Part shown: one piece after another, positions 34,628 through 44,156 of the stretch
Position numbering within the stretch: position 1 is the first letter of the stretch
How the letters are laid out: each line of letters begins with the position of its first letter
Assembly (NCBI RefSeq): GCF_000830885.1
Contig: NZ_CP006951.1
Span: 1,178,001 to 1,242,000 of the forward strand
Reading direction: 5' to 3'
Length of the DNA stretch: 64,000 bases
Source of the DNA: Dehalococcoides mccartyi CG5
GTDB lineage: Bacteria > Chloroflexota > Dehalococcoidia > Dehalococcoidales > Dehalococcoidaceae
Program-made: the position numbers and the translations under genes
Notes under the pieces: generated by a model
The model's input: only the letters and a program-made list of their open reading frames with translations
Database searches by the model: none
Told to the model about the DNA's origin: nothing

Positions 34628-36169
34628 TTATTTGCTGTAACCGCCCTTGGCGGCACCAATAGTACTATCAAAGCCATAGGCCGGTAGGGACATATCCCAC
34701 CATACCTCTGGTGATTCATAAGGTCCGTAACCAAAGGTGTTACTCATACTGGAGAAGAAGCCATTGAACAAACTGGTGGTAGAGACAGTACCGCGGATAA
34801 TGTTATGCATCATGGCGGCTTTGTCTTCACTGAAGGTGCAGTTGGCATAGCACACCCAGCAGCCGCTGGTACCGCCACCCTTGGAGTAGTAGTTACAACC
34901 CGCCATGTCAGGCCAGAAGCCTTTGTGACCGGGATTGCAGAATACTCTGGGTTTGCCGTCTACGTCTGGTACATCCCAAGAAGGTTCATCTGCATGAGAG
35001 ATGGACTGTGACGGACAGGCATCTGCACACTTCTTGCAGGAGTGGCAGAAGCGGAACAGACCGGCATCAATGGGCTTAGTAGGTACTAAGGGGAAATCGG
35101 TCAGCATGGTAAAGGGAATATGGTTAGGACCGGTTTCAGGAGTAAGACAATAGTTGCCCTGACGTGAATTTTCAGCTAGACCGGTTAAGATCATGGCAGC
35201 ACTGAAGTTGGATTCGGAAGTCTGGTGACCGCCGTCTCCGAAAGCTCTCCAACCACCCAGAGCCCGCACAAAGTTAAAGGTGCGTACCTTTAGGGCTTCA
35301 TGCCCATTATCAGCGGTACTGCTGTTGGATTTACTTATAGTGGAATCAAGTGTCTTGGTAGCTTCCATACAAGCACCGGTGGCAATGGTTATCAGCCAAA
35401 GAGGTTTAGAAGGAATAACATGTTTGCCGGCACTTCTGCCGGTACTTCCTTTTCGCAGTTCGGAATAAGGCTGATCAACATTTTCATAGACATAGCGTAA
35501 TTCATCAGATTCCGGCGGATCAGGATTCTGGGGGGTCCATGTCCAATTTCGTACAGCATCAGTGGTTGTTTTCACGAAAAGTTTATTCCGCCATTTGTCT
35601 TCCACTTCGGCATAACCGATAAACATGGCACCGTAATACCGCAAGGCGGCGTACAGCAACCGGGAATTTTCCTCCGGAGTACCCGACCATTTGGGCATAC
35701 CCAGTTCCTCAGGGGTCTTGGCCCAGTCAGCCTCATCTACGATACCAGGATAAGCCCAGGCAGGTGATTCCGTACTGCCGCTGTATCCGGCTTTAAGAGC
35801 CTGATATTTAGTATCAAAACCAGGGGTTTGTTTGGCTATACGATCTGCATCTATCTTTTTCTGGGTAACTGCGGCCGCATCAATAGTTTCAACAGACCTG
35901 TACATGGTAGCAATACGGCGGGAATGAGCCTCATTCTTCCTGTCAAAGCGCTGCATCAAGTCCCAATCAATTTCAGAGGTAGGGTTAAAAAGCTCACGCT
36001 CCTTGACCCACCAGGGACGCTTGGCCGGTGTTACCGAAGAGGATGACATAAGCTCGTCCAAATCATGGAAGACGGGAGTAGTGGCTGCTACAGCACCAAC
36101 ACCTGCTCCAGCCATACCAATGGCTTTCATGAAATCACGGCGGCTTACCATTGAGTGAAACTTACTCAT
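34628..36169 (-). CDS. rdhA: RdhA of the CTF subgroup
   Basis: This 513-residue protein has Tat motif SRRDFMKAIGM and AAAGGAGA upstream. Fe-S motifs: CHSCKKCADACP and a second with C-x11-CWVCYANCTF. The RdhA at 17,619 has the same pattern. No regulator gene is adjacent; the nearest upstream gene is another rdhB on the same strand. Confidence 0.95.
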   Translation of the reverse strand: MSKFHSMVSRRDFMKAIGMAGAGVGAVAATTPVFHDLDELMSSSSVTPAKRPWWVKERELFNPTSEIDWDLMQRFDRKNEAHSRRIATMYRSVETIDAAAVTQKKIDADRIAKQTPGFDTKYQALKAGYSGSTESPAWAYPGIVDEADWAKTPEELGMPKWSGTPEENSRLLYAALRYYGAMFIGYAEVEDKWRNKLFVKTTTDAVRNWTWTPQNPDPPESDELRYVYENVDQPYSELRKGSTGRSAGKHVIPSKPLWLITIATGACMEATKTLDSTISKSNSSTADNGHEALKVRTFNFVRALGGWRAFGDGGHQTSESNFSAAMILTGLAENSRQGNYCLTPETGPNHIPFTMLTDFPLVPTKPIDAGLFRFCHSCKKCADACPSQSISHADEPSWDVPDVDGKPRVFCNPGHKGFWPDMAGCNYYSKGGGTSGCWVCYANCTFSEDKAAMMHNIIRGTVSTTSLFNGFFSSMSNTFGYGPYESPEVWWDMSLPAYGFDSTIGAAKGGYSK

Positions 36170-36873
36170 TTGGTTCTCCTTTTTAAATATGGTTCCAAGG
36201 TCTTTCTAAAGAGCCATTCGGTCTTTCCCGAACGCCAATTGCCAGATGATCACCTCCTCACTTCAGTTATATCTATCAGACCTTTTATTAAGGGATATGG
36301 CTGTATATGTGTGTATAATCGTTAACTAATCTCTTTGTTAAATATTTGCTTAATCAGAAACAAACCAAGGCGTAAGCTGTTTTTTGATTTTCCGCATGAC
36401 TGAAAAATAAGCAAGGGGGAATACTTGCCTACTATAGGCAAAATCCATATTGACTAAGAGTTTTCAGATTTTACTCAAACCTACTAATCAACCACCACAA
36501 CCAAAGGTCCTGTACAAAAACCAAATACCAACTTGACCTCTCTAGCAGTAGAATCTCAAATATCCCTGTATACTATCCAGTGAAATCTTTTTTGTACCTG
36601 TGTTCAACCTATTATTTCTTTAGTATTATGTAGTTGTTTACTATCTTTATTATAATGACTTTATTCTATTACTATATCAGCCAAATAGCGTATTTTAACT
36701 AAGCCATTATGCTTAGAATTTTAGACAAATATGTACTATTTTTAACTAATAAGTATTTAGTGACACATGCAATATAAGCTCAAGGGAGGAATATTGGGGT
36801 GCATTTAACCGAAGGTACACTGCAATTACGTTAAAAATCCATGGGCGTTTTACTAAGCCTGAAGAAAATAAAA
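36170..36873. other. long AT-rich intergenic region upstream of rdhA at 34.6 kb
   Basis: About 700 bases without a gene or ssrA-like repeat. It must hold the promoter for rdhA at 34,628 (minus strand). Long A/T tracts occur near 36,600-36,760. I see no clear operator. Confidence 0.5.
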
Positions 36874-36898
36874 AAGCGGAGGACATAATCCTCCGCTT
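36874..36898 (-). terminator. terminator of rdhAB at 37-39 kb
   Basis: AAGCGGAGGACATAATCCTCCGCTT forms a stem-loop 22 bases past the rdhB stop. Confidence 0.78.
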
Positions 36899-36920
36899 CA
36901 GCATGATTTATAAACTCTGC

Positions 36921-37193
36921 TTAGGCTTTCTTTACCCTTCTAGCAGCCAACTGCCAGGCTACTCCCAGCAGAACAAGTGATGGTAATCCGGTAACCAACA
37001 GGAACATATAAGCCGCTCTAGGTTCATATTCCAGAAAGCTTCCTATAAAATTCTGAACAGTAAGCAGCATCAGTGCAAAGCCTGCTATTCCGATTACCCA
37101 TTCATACCAGGTAAGAGATAGGTTATTCCGTTTTATTAACCAAAACAAACCCAGTATTACGATACCGACAACGGTCCCCATGATAAACCACAT
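36921..37193 (-). CDS. rdhB: RdhB membrane anchor
   Basis: This 90-residue, three-helix protein has LTWYEWVIG. The ATG at 37,193 has GAGGAG 8 bases upstream and gives the same MWFI start as its relatives; the frame is open five codons further. It follows rdhA by 63 bases, wider than usual. Confidence 0.9.
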   Translation of the reverse strand: MWFIMGTVVGIVILGLFWLIKRNNLSLTWYEWVIGIAGFALMLLTVQNFIGSFLEYEPRAAYMFLLVTGLPSLVLLGVAWQLAARRVKKA

Positions 37194-37256
37194 ATAATCA
37201 CTCCTCATTTTGTACTAATATTATATTAGCAAATCAATCGAACTAAACTCCTAAGA

Positions 37257-38654
37257 TTAGTACCTTGAATCAATACCAAACATAGGCTCACCATTTATAT
37301 CCCACCAAGATTCCGGATCTCTGTTGGAATACTTGTAACCAAAGGCCTGATCCATAGTTCTGAAGAACGAATTGAAGGCCGGTGTTACGGCAGTTGTAGC
37401 TTTAATAATGTCATGAATACCTGCTTTGTTTTTCTTTGCAAAGACACAGCTAGCAACACATATGGAACAAAGGCTGGTCAGGTCATACCAGTAACCGCGA
37501 CAATTCATACCGTCACAATGGTAAACTTTCTTACCGGGGTGATTACCGGAGTATTTCACATCCCAGGAAGGAACATCATCCGGATTAAGAGCACCCGAAG
37601 GGCAATGAGAAGCGCAAAGTTTACATGTTTTGCAGAAATTCCAGACACCGGAATCAATCGGTTTATCCGGCACCAATGGCAAATCTGTGATGACACTTCC
37701 CAACCTAGCCATAGTGCCATATTCAGGGAAAACACACTGTCCCAGACGCCCCTGCTCACCCATACCGCTTATAACAGCCAATGCAGGGTTAATACTGGTG
37801 TTATTTACATAGGTGAAACTGCCAAGACCCTGATAGCCTAACATACGGAAAAATCTTTGAGCTCGTATTTGAAACAGCGTGCTCAATGAATAGGAAAGTG
37901 CGGTTGTTGCATCACCCAGCAATGTAGGAGCACGTTTGTTCATCTCCTCTGACATGGGCATAGAAAACACAACTGCATACCTGCATTTCTCAGGTATCAC
38001 ACGTTTTTTATCCGTCTCGTAAGCTTTTTCCACGTTTTCAAAAACAATAGCTTTACCGTCCCAATCTACGCCGTAAACCAGTTTCCTATTATTCTCATTC
38101 AGTTCTACTATGGAAATAGTGCCTGTGCCAAGAAAACGGAAGGCCTGACGAATCATAGCGGTAGTCTCTTCGGGACTGCCATTCCAAGCAGGCAAACCGA
38201 GATCAGATGGGCTGCCCATGCCATAAGGAGTAACTGTAGTATCCCCGAGAAAGTCATGTGAAAAACCTGCCTGCCAGCCATAAGCAGCCGCATCAAAGAG
38301 TGCATAATCACGCAGGGTATAACCAGATTTATCTTCTGCGATCCATTGTTTACGGTCTGCTTTCTGTTTTGCTCCCTGAGCAGCAGCCACATCTTTCCCT
38401 ACAAAACTGGCATACGCAACTTGAGGTATAGTAGTGGCATCATGGCGTTTCAGCATATCCCAATCAATTTCGATGGTAGGAGTATCAACCTCTTTAATCC
38501 ACCATGCCCTCTTATTACTGGAACCTGCAGAGGCCATTTCGTCCAAATCCTTGAAGACAGGGCTACCAGCTGACAATGCCCCAACTCCTGCTCCAACAAA
38601 GCCCAAAGCTTTCATGAAGTCGCGGCGGTTCAGTGTTGAATGACTTTTTACCAT
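37257..38654 (-). CDS. rdhA: RdhA of the CTF subgroup (variant)
   Basis: This 465-residue protein has Tat motif NRRDFMKALGF. The ATG at 38,654 follows GGAGGGTGTA. First Fe-S motif CKTCKLCASHCP; second C-x10-CSICVASCVF, with Val where Pro is usual. It is shorter than the other members. Upstream on the same strand are a response regulator, a DUF1638 kinase and a B12-domain-like protein that probably regulate it. Confidence 0.94.
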   Translation of the reverse strand: MVKSHSTLNRRDFMKALGFVGAGVGALSAGSPVFKDLDEMASAGSSNKRAWWIKEVDTPTIEIDWDMLKRHDATTIPQVAYASFVGKDVAAAQGAKQKADRKQWIAEDKSGYTLRDYALFDAAAYGWQAGFSHDFLGDTTVTPYGMGSPSDLGLPAWNGSPEETTAMIRQAFRFLGTGTISIVELNENNRKLVYGVDWDGKAIVFENVEKAYETDKKRVIPEKCRYAVVFSMPMSEEMNKRAPTLLGDATTALSYSLSTLFQIRAQRFFRMLGYQGLGSFTYVNNTSINPALAVISGMGEQGRLGQCVFPEYGTMARLGSVITDLPLVPDKPIDSGVWNFCKTCKLCASHCPSGALNPDDVPSWDVKYSGNHPGKKVYHCDGMNCRGYWYDLTSLCSICVASCVFAKKNKAGIHDIIKATTAVTPAFNSFFRTMDQAFGYKYSNRDPESWWDINGEPMFGIDSRY

Positions 38655-38787
38655 TACACCCTCCATTAGATTTTTAGTACTCTAATGATATAAAACAGGG
38701 CGTAACGCAAGGGGTAGAAATACATACCAGTTAAGTATTTAATAGTAACTGTTTAGTAAACAGGGGGATATATGCGGAGATTCAAAT

Positions 38788-39465
38788 TTAAACGGGAATA
38801 GAGTACCCGATACCATGATGGTTCAGTATTATTTTAGGATTGGCAGGATCTTCTTCCATCTTTCGCCGAAGACGGCAGATATAATTTTTGATATTATCAG
38901 AAGCACCGGGTATATAATCTCCCCAAAGCACCTCCGATAGTTCGGTTACGGTTATAACCTTGCCTACTTTGGAAACAAGCTGATACAAAAGTCTTCCTTC
39001 AGTCTGGGTTAAAAACAGCCTTTTATTGTTCACATATACTTCCTGAACAGTTCTTCCAAAATGTATATTGGCAGAGGTTACAGATAAATCTTCTTCCATA
39101 AAACGGCGCTTTTTCATAGAGGCCTTCAAACGGGCAATCAATTCCAACTGACGGAATGGTTTTACCAGATAATCATTCGCATCCAGCTCAAAGGCTTTTA
39201 CTAAAATGTTTTCATCTTCACAAACCGTTATGATAATTATCGGGACTAAAGAAAATGCCCGTATTTGCCTTAACACATCAAACCCGTCTATATCCGGCAA
39301 TCCCAGATCCAATAAAACCGCATCCGGATTCTGAGATTCAACTAACTCAATTCCCCCTTTCCCGCTGGTACTAGATAAAACACGGATATTTGACCAAACT
39401 ATCTTCAGGACACTGGAAATAGCATCTATTATCTGGGGATCGTCTTCAATTATCAGTAATTTCAT
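38788..39465 (-). CDS. OmpR-type response regulator
   Basis: This 225-residue protein has canonical receiver motifs LLIIEDDPQ, AVLLDLGLPD, IIITVCEDE and DYLVKPFRQ, and a winged helix ending ILNHHGIGYSI. A GTG at 39,480, right after the kinase stop, is an alternative start. It closely resembles the regulator at 20,959. It lies 134 bases upstream of rdhA at 37,257. Confidence 0.92.
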   Translation of the reverse strand: MKLLIIEDDPQIIDAISSVLKIVWSNIRVLSSTSGKGGIELVESQNPDAVLLDLGLPDIDGFDVLRQIRAFSLVPIIIITVCEDENILVKAFELDANDYLVKPFRQLELIARLKASMKKRRFMEEDLSVTSANIHFGRTVQEVYVNNKRLFLTQTEGRLLYQLVSKVGKVITVTELSEVLWGDYIPGASDNIKNYICRLRRKMEEDPANPKIILNHHGIGYSIPV

Positions 39466-39480
39466 ATTAATTAATGACAC

Positions 39481-41226
39481 TCATACTTTCGGTAAGGTAA
39501 ATGAGAACGAACAGCCGCTATTTTTTACACTGCTAACCCATATCTTCCCTGAATGTTTCTCAATTATCATCTTTGAAAGGGCAAGCCCCAAACCTAATCC
39601 GCTTGGATGCAGTTCGTTGCCGCATCTGTAAGGATCAAAAATATTTTCAAGCTTATCCTCAGGTATACCAGGACCTGAATCTGAAATGGTAAACAAAAAT
39701 TCCTGCCCCGCTAAAGCTGTTTGTATGTTTATTTCAGATCCATTACCAGAGTATTTAATAGCATTTTCAAGCAAATTGGAAACTACCTGTTTAATCCGGC
39801 CTCTGTCTCCCGATACTTCCGGTAATCCGGATTCCAATTTAACTGAAAACTTCTGTTCGTGCAACCTGATTTCAGGCATGAAAAACTCGCTAATTTCGCG
39901 GATAACAGCATTAAAATCAAATGACTCATGAACAAATTTTAAAATACCCACTTCACCCCGAGCCAAATCCAGTAACTCACTTATACGGGTATTAAGTTCG
40001 CTGGCACCGTTATTGATATTATTTACCAGTGATTTGAGTTTATTATCCACTGCAACACTGTGCAATGCATCACTGGCCAAAATTATAGGGGTAAGTGGTG
40101 TTCTTAATTCATGGACAAGTGCCCATGTAAAATAAATCCGCTTCTGGGCTTCTTTTTCGAGCGCTACCCTAAGTTGAAGCTCTTTTTCATAAGATTTTTG
40201 AAGATGGTCCTCGGCTTCCTTCCAAACAGTTATATTCTCCAGCTTACCTGTGAAGTAAGGAACAAATGTTCCGTCATCATCGTATTTGGGCTGGAAACTT
40301 TCCCTCAGCCACAATTTTGTCTGATTTTTATGTCTGACCTGATATTCAATAGAAGCCGGCTGCTGAATACCACGCATCAAGCACTTGGAAAAATATGTAA
40401 ACCTTTCTTCGGATACCCGCAGATAGGTTTCCTTATCTGCATACATAGTGCCTTCGTGGTCTGACATATACAAATATTCAAACTCAGCAGGTGTATATCC
40501 TAATAAATGGGTTATCTGAGGACTGATAAAGAGCAGTTCATTACTGACAACATCCAATTTAAAATATGCTTCGCTTACGGCAGATTCCTTAAGCTCGTTT
40601 CTGGCAAGTATTCGCTTGTCGCCGATGGTTATATCTCTAGATATCAACTCTTTGACACTATCTAATCCATGGAGCAATGTATCATTGAAACTTGAAATAT
40701 CCCCTTCTTTAATCTCAAAGGGCACATCAAACGCTTTTGCAAACGAAGCCACTTCCTCTTCTCTGGGGCTATCAGGTTCAAATTTGTATGCGATTATCTT
40801 TTTCGTGTGGCAGTTATGAATCAAGTTGCCTTCGGCTCTGTTGGCTCCATAAGATGCAAATACTTCTTTTCTAAGAGATGTACAGAGTGTATTCTTGACT
40901 AGCCATTCGCCCTTTGCCAGATAATCCTGAGCAATCTCTGCACCCAACATCATTTCCCAGCAATTATCACCCTTAAGTTTAATGATACGATCTTCATATC
41001 CTGCTAATATCTGCTGTAATTTGGGGTGACAGTTCCCATAAATAAGCAACGCCCCGTCATTATTAAGGCAAGCCTCATTAAAAATATGTTTTAGAAGATC
41101 CGGGGAGATGGAAAACAGGCAGCAGGGTGCCAGAGGATATATTTTATGTTCGCTGGTTACAGGACAAGCCTTGACCTGGTCAAGAATCGAAGCACAGGTG
41201 ATTATTCCGATTTTTTGCTTTTGCAT
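39481..41226 (-). CDS. DUF1638-PAS sensor histidine kinase
   Basis: The 581 residues begin with a DUF1638-like domain (about 1-190; CCLFSISPDLLKHI, ALLIYGNCHPKLQQIL, IIKLKGDNCWEMMLGAEI). A PAS domain (about 220-330) follows, then HisKA with ALVHELRTPLTP (phospho-His about 369) and HATPase (NLLENAIKYS, SDSGPGIPED, GLGLGLALSK). No membrane segments. DUF1638 proteins commonly occur with corrinoid methyltransferase systems, so this kinase may sense a corrinoid-related state. Its start overlaps the B12-domain-like gene by 25 bases. Confidence 0.88.
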   Translation of the reverse strand: MQKQKIGIITCASILDQVKACPVTSEHKIYPLAPCCLFSISPDLLKHIFNEACLNNDGALLIYGNCHPKLQQILAGYEDRIIKLKGDNCWEMMLGAEIAQDYLAKGEWLVKNTLCTSLRKEVFASYGANRAEGNLIHNCHTKKIIAYKFEPDSPREEEVASFAKAFDVPFEIKEGDISSFNDTLLHGLDSVKELISRDITIGDKRILARNELKESAVSEAYFKLDVVSNELLFISPQITHLLGYTPAEFEYLYMSDHEGTMYADKETYLRVSEERFTYFSKCLMRGIQQPASIEYQVRHKNQTKLWLRESFQPKYDDDGTFVPYFTGKLENITVWKEAEDHLQKSYEKELQLRVALEKEAQKRIYFTWALVHELRTPLTPIILASDALHSVAVDNKLKSLVNNINNGASELNTRISELLDLARGEVGILKFVHESFDFNAVIREISEFFMPEIRLHEQKFSVKLESGLPEVSGDRGRIKQVVSNLLENAIKYSGNGSEINIQTALAGQEFLFTISDSGPGIPEDKLENIFDPYRCGNELHPSGLGLGLALSKMIIEKHSGKIWVSSVKNSGCSFSFTLPKV

Positions 41227-41813
41227 AAATATCTGCCATCAATCAATTTCGCCAAATCAGTTAAATCCGCGGGAAAAACAAACCTGGGTAGAAGATCCTT
41301 TAAAGATTCGTCCAAATTAAAAACTACTCCGCCTGCGAATATATCGTCGGTTATTTTCAATAATTCATCTGAATAGGATTGAATGCTGTAAATAAACTGA
41401 AATGCAGAAAAACTAAAAACTATGCTATCCGGCTTTTTACAATTCCATTTATTAATGAGCAATTCCAAATCGGTATTGGCGGTTATACCGTGAAGTTCAG
41501 TTTTAAATCCTTTTGTCTCCAGATATGTCTGAACCAGTAAAGCTCCTACAGTTTGAAGTGCTGAAAAATAGCACACCGAAACCGGTTCGGCATTCAAATA
41601 CGCCTTATCAAGAGTTCCCAACCTTTGGTTAACATGCTCTATAATATATAAAATATGTGACGGGCGAATTTCCCGGTGATTCCATGAGTATATCGTATTA
41701 TCAAGTAAAGAAACCAGCTCCGGCTGGCTCATTTGAGATATCAAATATCCTTGATCATTTGCTGCAGAATGGCAAAGGCCCTTCAAATTATCAGAATTCA
41801 CGGTTTCCACCAT
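41202..41813 (-). CDS. B12-binding-domain-like protein lacking the cobalt-ligand His
   Basis: The 203-residue layout is that of a small corrinoid protein: a helical N-terminal half (about 25-85) and a Rossmann-like half (VCYFSALQTVGALLVQTYLETKGFKTELHGITANTDLELL, about 95-134). The DxHxxG motif that places a His on cobalt is absent (SALQTVG). GGAGG lies 5 bases before the ATG at 41,813. Translational overlap with the DUF1638 kinase suggests a joint sensor. The assignment rests on fold-like pattern, so it is moderate. Confidence 0.6.
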   Translation of the reverse strand: MVETVNSDNLKGLCHSAANDQGYLISQMSQPELVSLLDNTIYSWNHREIRPSHILYIIEHVNQRLGTLDKAYLNAEPVSVCYFSALQTVGALLVQTYLETKGFKTELHGITANTDLELLINKWNCKKPDSIVFSFSAFQFIYSIQSYSDELLKITDDIFAGGVVFNLDESLKDLLPRFVFPADLTDLAKLIDGRYLCKSKKSE

Positions 41814-41989
41814 GGTTGCCTCCAATTCCCTCTTATTTTATCACAATCTCATTACAAATTATGTGGAAATATAAAACAGACGAGGTATAAAATCTATCCC
41901 ACCATGTCTATACTGAAAGTGTCAGCAAATAGAGCGCAAATAGCTTACAGATTTCACATTCAAAAAGCCATATAGCCCTCAAGAATAAC

Positions 41990-42125
41990 AAACTCCATCC
42001 GCAGTTCAGGCCGCAGCCAACCCTCCCCCCGTCTCCACCAAAGCTAAAAACGTGACTTGGCCTTAATAGGCGAGGGCATTCGAACGTAAATATCAGGACG
42101 GGGAGTATAGATGTCCGAGAGACCT
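41990..42125. repeat. ssrA-derived repeat, copy G
   Basis: AACCCTCCCCCCGTCTCCAC, CAAAGCTAAAAACGTGACTT, GGGCATTCGAACGTAAATAT and CAGGACGGGGAGTATAGATG. Very like copy H at 45.8 kb. It lies beside an rdhB relic instead of an intact rdhBA pair. Confidence 0.75.
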
Positions 42126-42144
42126 CTATCTCTATATCTGAGTA

Positions 42145-42300
42145 AAAACGGGGTAATAATAGCGGGTATACTCGGTATCATAAGCCCAACCCATACAGCA
42201 AAGGAGAAAAGCCCGTAAGGTCTCCGAAGAAATACTGTATGACCAGAAGCAGAGGTACCAGTCAAGTTAAACACCCCAAGTGTAGCTACAAAACTATATA
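42145..42300 (-). pseudogene. relic of an rdhB gene
   Basis: The minus strand encodes LVPLLLVIQYFFGDLTGF and, in the next frame, FSFAVWVGLMIPSIPAII. These match LLLLAIQHFFGAM...IFPFAAWMGLAIIGVPALIL of intact RdhB with a frameshift between them. The N-terminal helix and the rdhA are gone. It sits next to repeat copy G exactly as an intact rdhB would. Confidence 0.78.
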
Positions 42301-42413
42301 TCCTGCTAAGGATTTGGTTTCGAGTAATCCTTATCTTCAAAACTGATTAGACAATACTATAGACCCGTAACCGTTAAGAACAACCTAAACCAGAAGAATA
42401 GCTATAATATCAG

Positions 42414-43388
42414 TTATTCCAAAATATTCAGATTAGACTGCAAAAAAGTCGACAGATTGACACTTTGATTGATAATTTTAAACTTGCGCCTGATATTCTC
42501 ACGATGACGGTTTATGGTAGCGGCCGAAACACCCCTCAAACTGGCAATTTCTTTGGTAGTTAGCCCGTTTTTGATCATATTGGAAACAGCAATCTCTACG
42601 GGTGACAGGCAGTTACAAACTCCAGTTAGGCTTGTCACAAAGGAGGAACTTATTCCCTCCAAATTCGAAAGAATCAGCTGGGTATAGATCTTCTGTGAAG
42701 GAGGAAGTTGAGCCTCCAATGACAGGAGAATAGGTTTTAATATCTTGTCAACGTTCTGGTTGATATCATTATATATGTCTTGCCGAGCAGCTTCACCCCG
42801 AGACAAAATAACCTTCAAAGCCGTATTTGCTTCCTGTAACGCCTGTCGCTCCAGTTTAAGCTGGCGGTTAATCTCCTCCAATTCCTCATCTATGGCAATA
42901 CGTCCAGCTAAATTGCCAATCTGCACGGCAACGTTATTGAGCAAAATCCGTTCCTCTTTAAGGAATGGGCCTTCGTAAATAACAGGGCGCTCCTCGGTGT
43001 AGTAAATAGTACACTCACCCATCAGTTCGCCATTTAACAAAACCGGAGAGGATTGGTTCCATTTGCTAATCTGAAAACCGGTGGATAAAAAGGAGTGTCC
43101 TCTAAAAACTATTTTAGCTTTGGTGATATCAGGATACTGCCAGGCATTAGGTAGAAAATTGGAAAGCTCAAACAGGAATCGGTTTAAAGAGGAATGGTGG
43201 CGCTCTGCCAGCTGAAAAATGCCATACAGGCAGTTCAGTTCTTTAACCCGCTCCCGCAAAGCTATTTCAACTTCATCAGTTTGACCTTCAACAGTTAGCG
43301 GAATCGGCTTCAGACAAGAACCAGTATCCTGAGGCTTGCCCGATACAGGGTAAACTGCCGGAGAATTATTATTCTCTTGAAGATTCAT
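42414..43388 (-). CDS. LuxR-type regulator with a GAF-like sensor half
   Basis: This 324-residue protein has an N-terminal ligand-sensing-like region (about 45-170), a coiled coil (about 170-215) and a C-terminal LuxR HTH (LSPVEIAVSNMIKNGLTTKEIASLRGVSAATINRHRENIRRKF, about 262-304). No receiver and no kinase partner. It is downstream of nothing obvious and may once have controlled the vanished rdh pair at 42.2 kb. Confidence 0.78.
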   Translation of the reverse strand: MNLQENNNSPAVYPVSGKPQDTGSCLKPIPLTVEGQTDEVEIALRERVKELNCLYGIFQLAERHHSSLNRFLFELSNFLPNAWQYPDITKAKIVFRGHSFLSTGFQISKWNQSSPVLLNGELMGECTIYYTEERPVIYEGPFLKEERILLNNVAVQIGNLAGRIAIDEELEEINRQLKLERQALQEANTALKVILSRGEAARQDIYNDINQNVDKILKPILLSLEAQLPPSQKIYTQLILSNLEGISSSFVTSLTGVCNCLSPVEIAVSNMIKNGLTTKEIASLRGVSAATINRHRENIRRKFKIINQSVNLSTFLQSNLNILE

Positions 43389-43955
43389 TCAATATTACTC
43401 ATATATTATAGGCATTATATAGGTATTATTCCAGTATTTTCAATAAGGAGAATACCAGATACTCTTAACAGAGTCAATTTAAAGATGGAGAGTGACTGGC
43501 GCCCGAAACCAATAAAATACGTCTTGGAACAAATTTCGGCTTATCCCCACCTTGCTTGGCCACAAAGGCAGCCTGACTGTTTTCCTCTTCCAAAGGTTCT
43601 GAACTCTCCTGCCGGTGCAGGCATGATGGGTAAATGTACATGTATAAAAGAGAGGAACAGGGAATTCTTCCTATTCCTTATCCTTCTTCTAATTTCATAT
43701 ACCGTATGCCATAAGTTTACATAAATCAGGCTCAAGACCAATAGAGCGAATTATTGACACTTCAGAATCAGCTCTTGAGATTAAGATTTCTATTATGCAC
43801 CTGAGTGACAATGCTTATCTAAGGGGGTATTAAAAGAGCAAAAACACATGCACCCAGCGCGAAGTTTGTAAAAAATAGGCAAACCCTTTATTGTCAATTT
43901 TACTGGCTGTACTAAACATTTTATCCTGCCGAGACAAATTCCAAAGGAGAAACGT
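43389..43955. other. intergenic region upstream of the glutamine synthetase unit
   Basis: About 570 bases. A plus-strand frame at 43,485-43,724 (MESDWRPKPIKYVLEQISAY...) has no ribosome site and no recognisable family; I do not call it. The promoter for the two genes that follow should lie near its right end. Confidence 0.4.
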
Positions 43956-44156
43956 ATGACTAAACTTGGGTTAGATCGGTTTGAAGTTCAAGCACTGTTC
44001 AAAAGGTCATTATCAAGCCGGCAAATTGCTGAAAGTGATATATACAACTCCTTATCGGATTTAATAGGAGATGTGATAGAAGAGAACAATAATAAAATTT
44101 CACAGCAATTATCATTAAAATTATCTGAAAAGGAACAATGGAAATATGGTAAATGA
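43956..44156 (+). CDS. small protein upstream of glutamine synthetase
   Basis: The 66 residues (MTKLGLDRFEVQALFKRSL...) are mostly helical and polar. AAAGGAGA lies 5-6 bases before the ATG, a strong site, and the stop overlaps the next start by 11 bases. I do not recognise it; translational coupling suggests a partner of the synthetase. Confidence 0.65.
   Translation: MTKLGLDRFEVQALFKRSLSSRQIAESDIYNSLSDLIGDVIEENNNKISQQLSLKLSEKEQWKYGK

Noticed and set aside
42044-42340. 98-residue minus-strand frame as a real gene
   Set aside because: It spans the ssrA-type repeat and a frameshifted rdhB relic; the apparent protein is a by-product.
43485-43724. 79-residue frame with a C-terminal hydrophobic segment
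   Set aside because: No ribosome-binding site, no family and no operon context.
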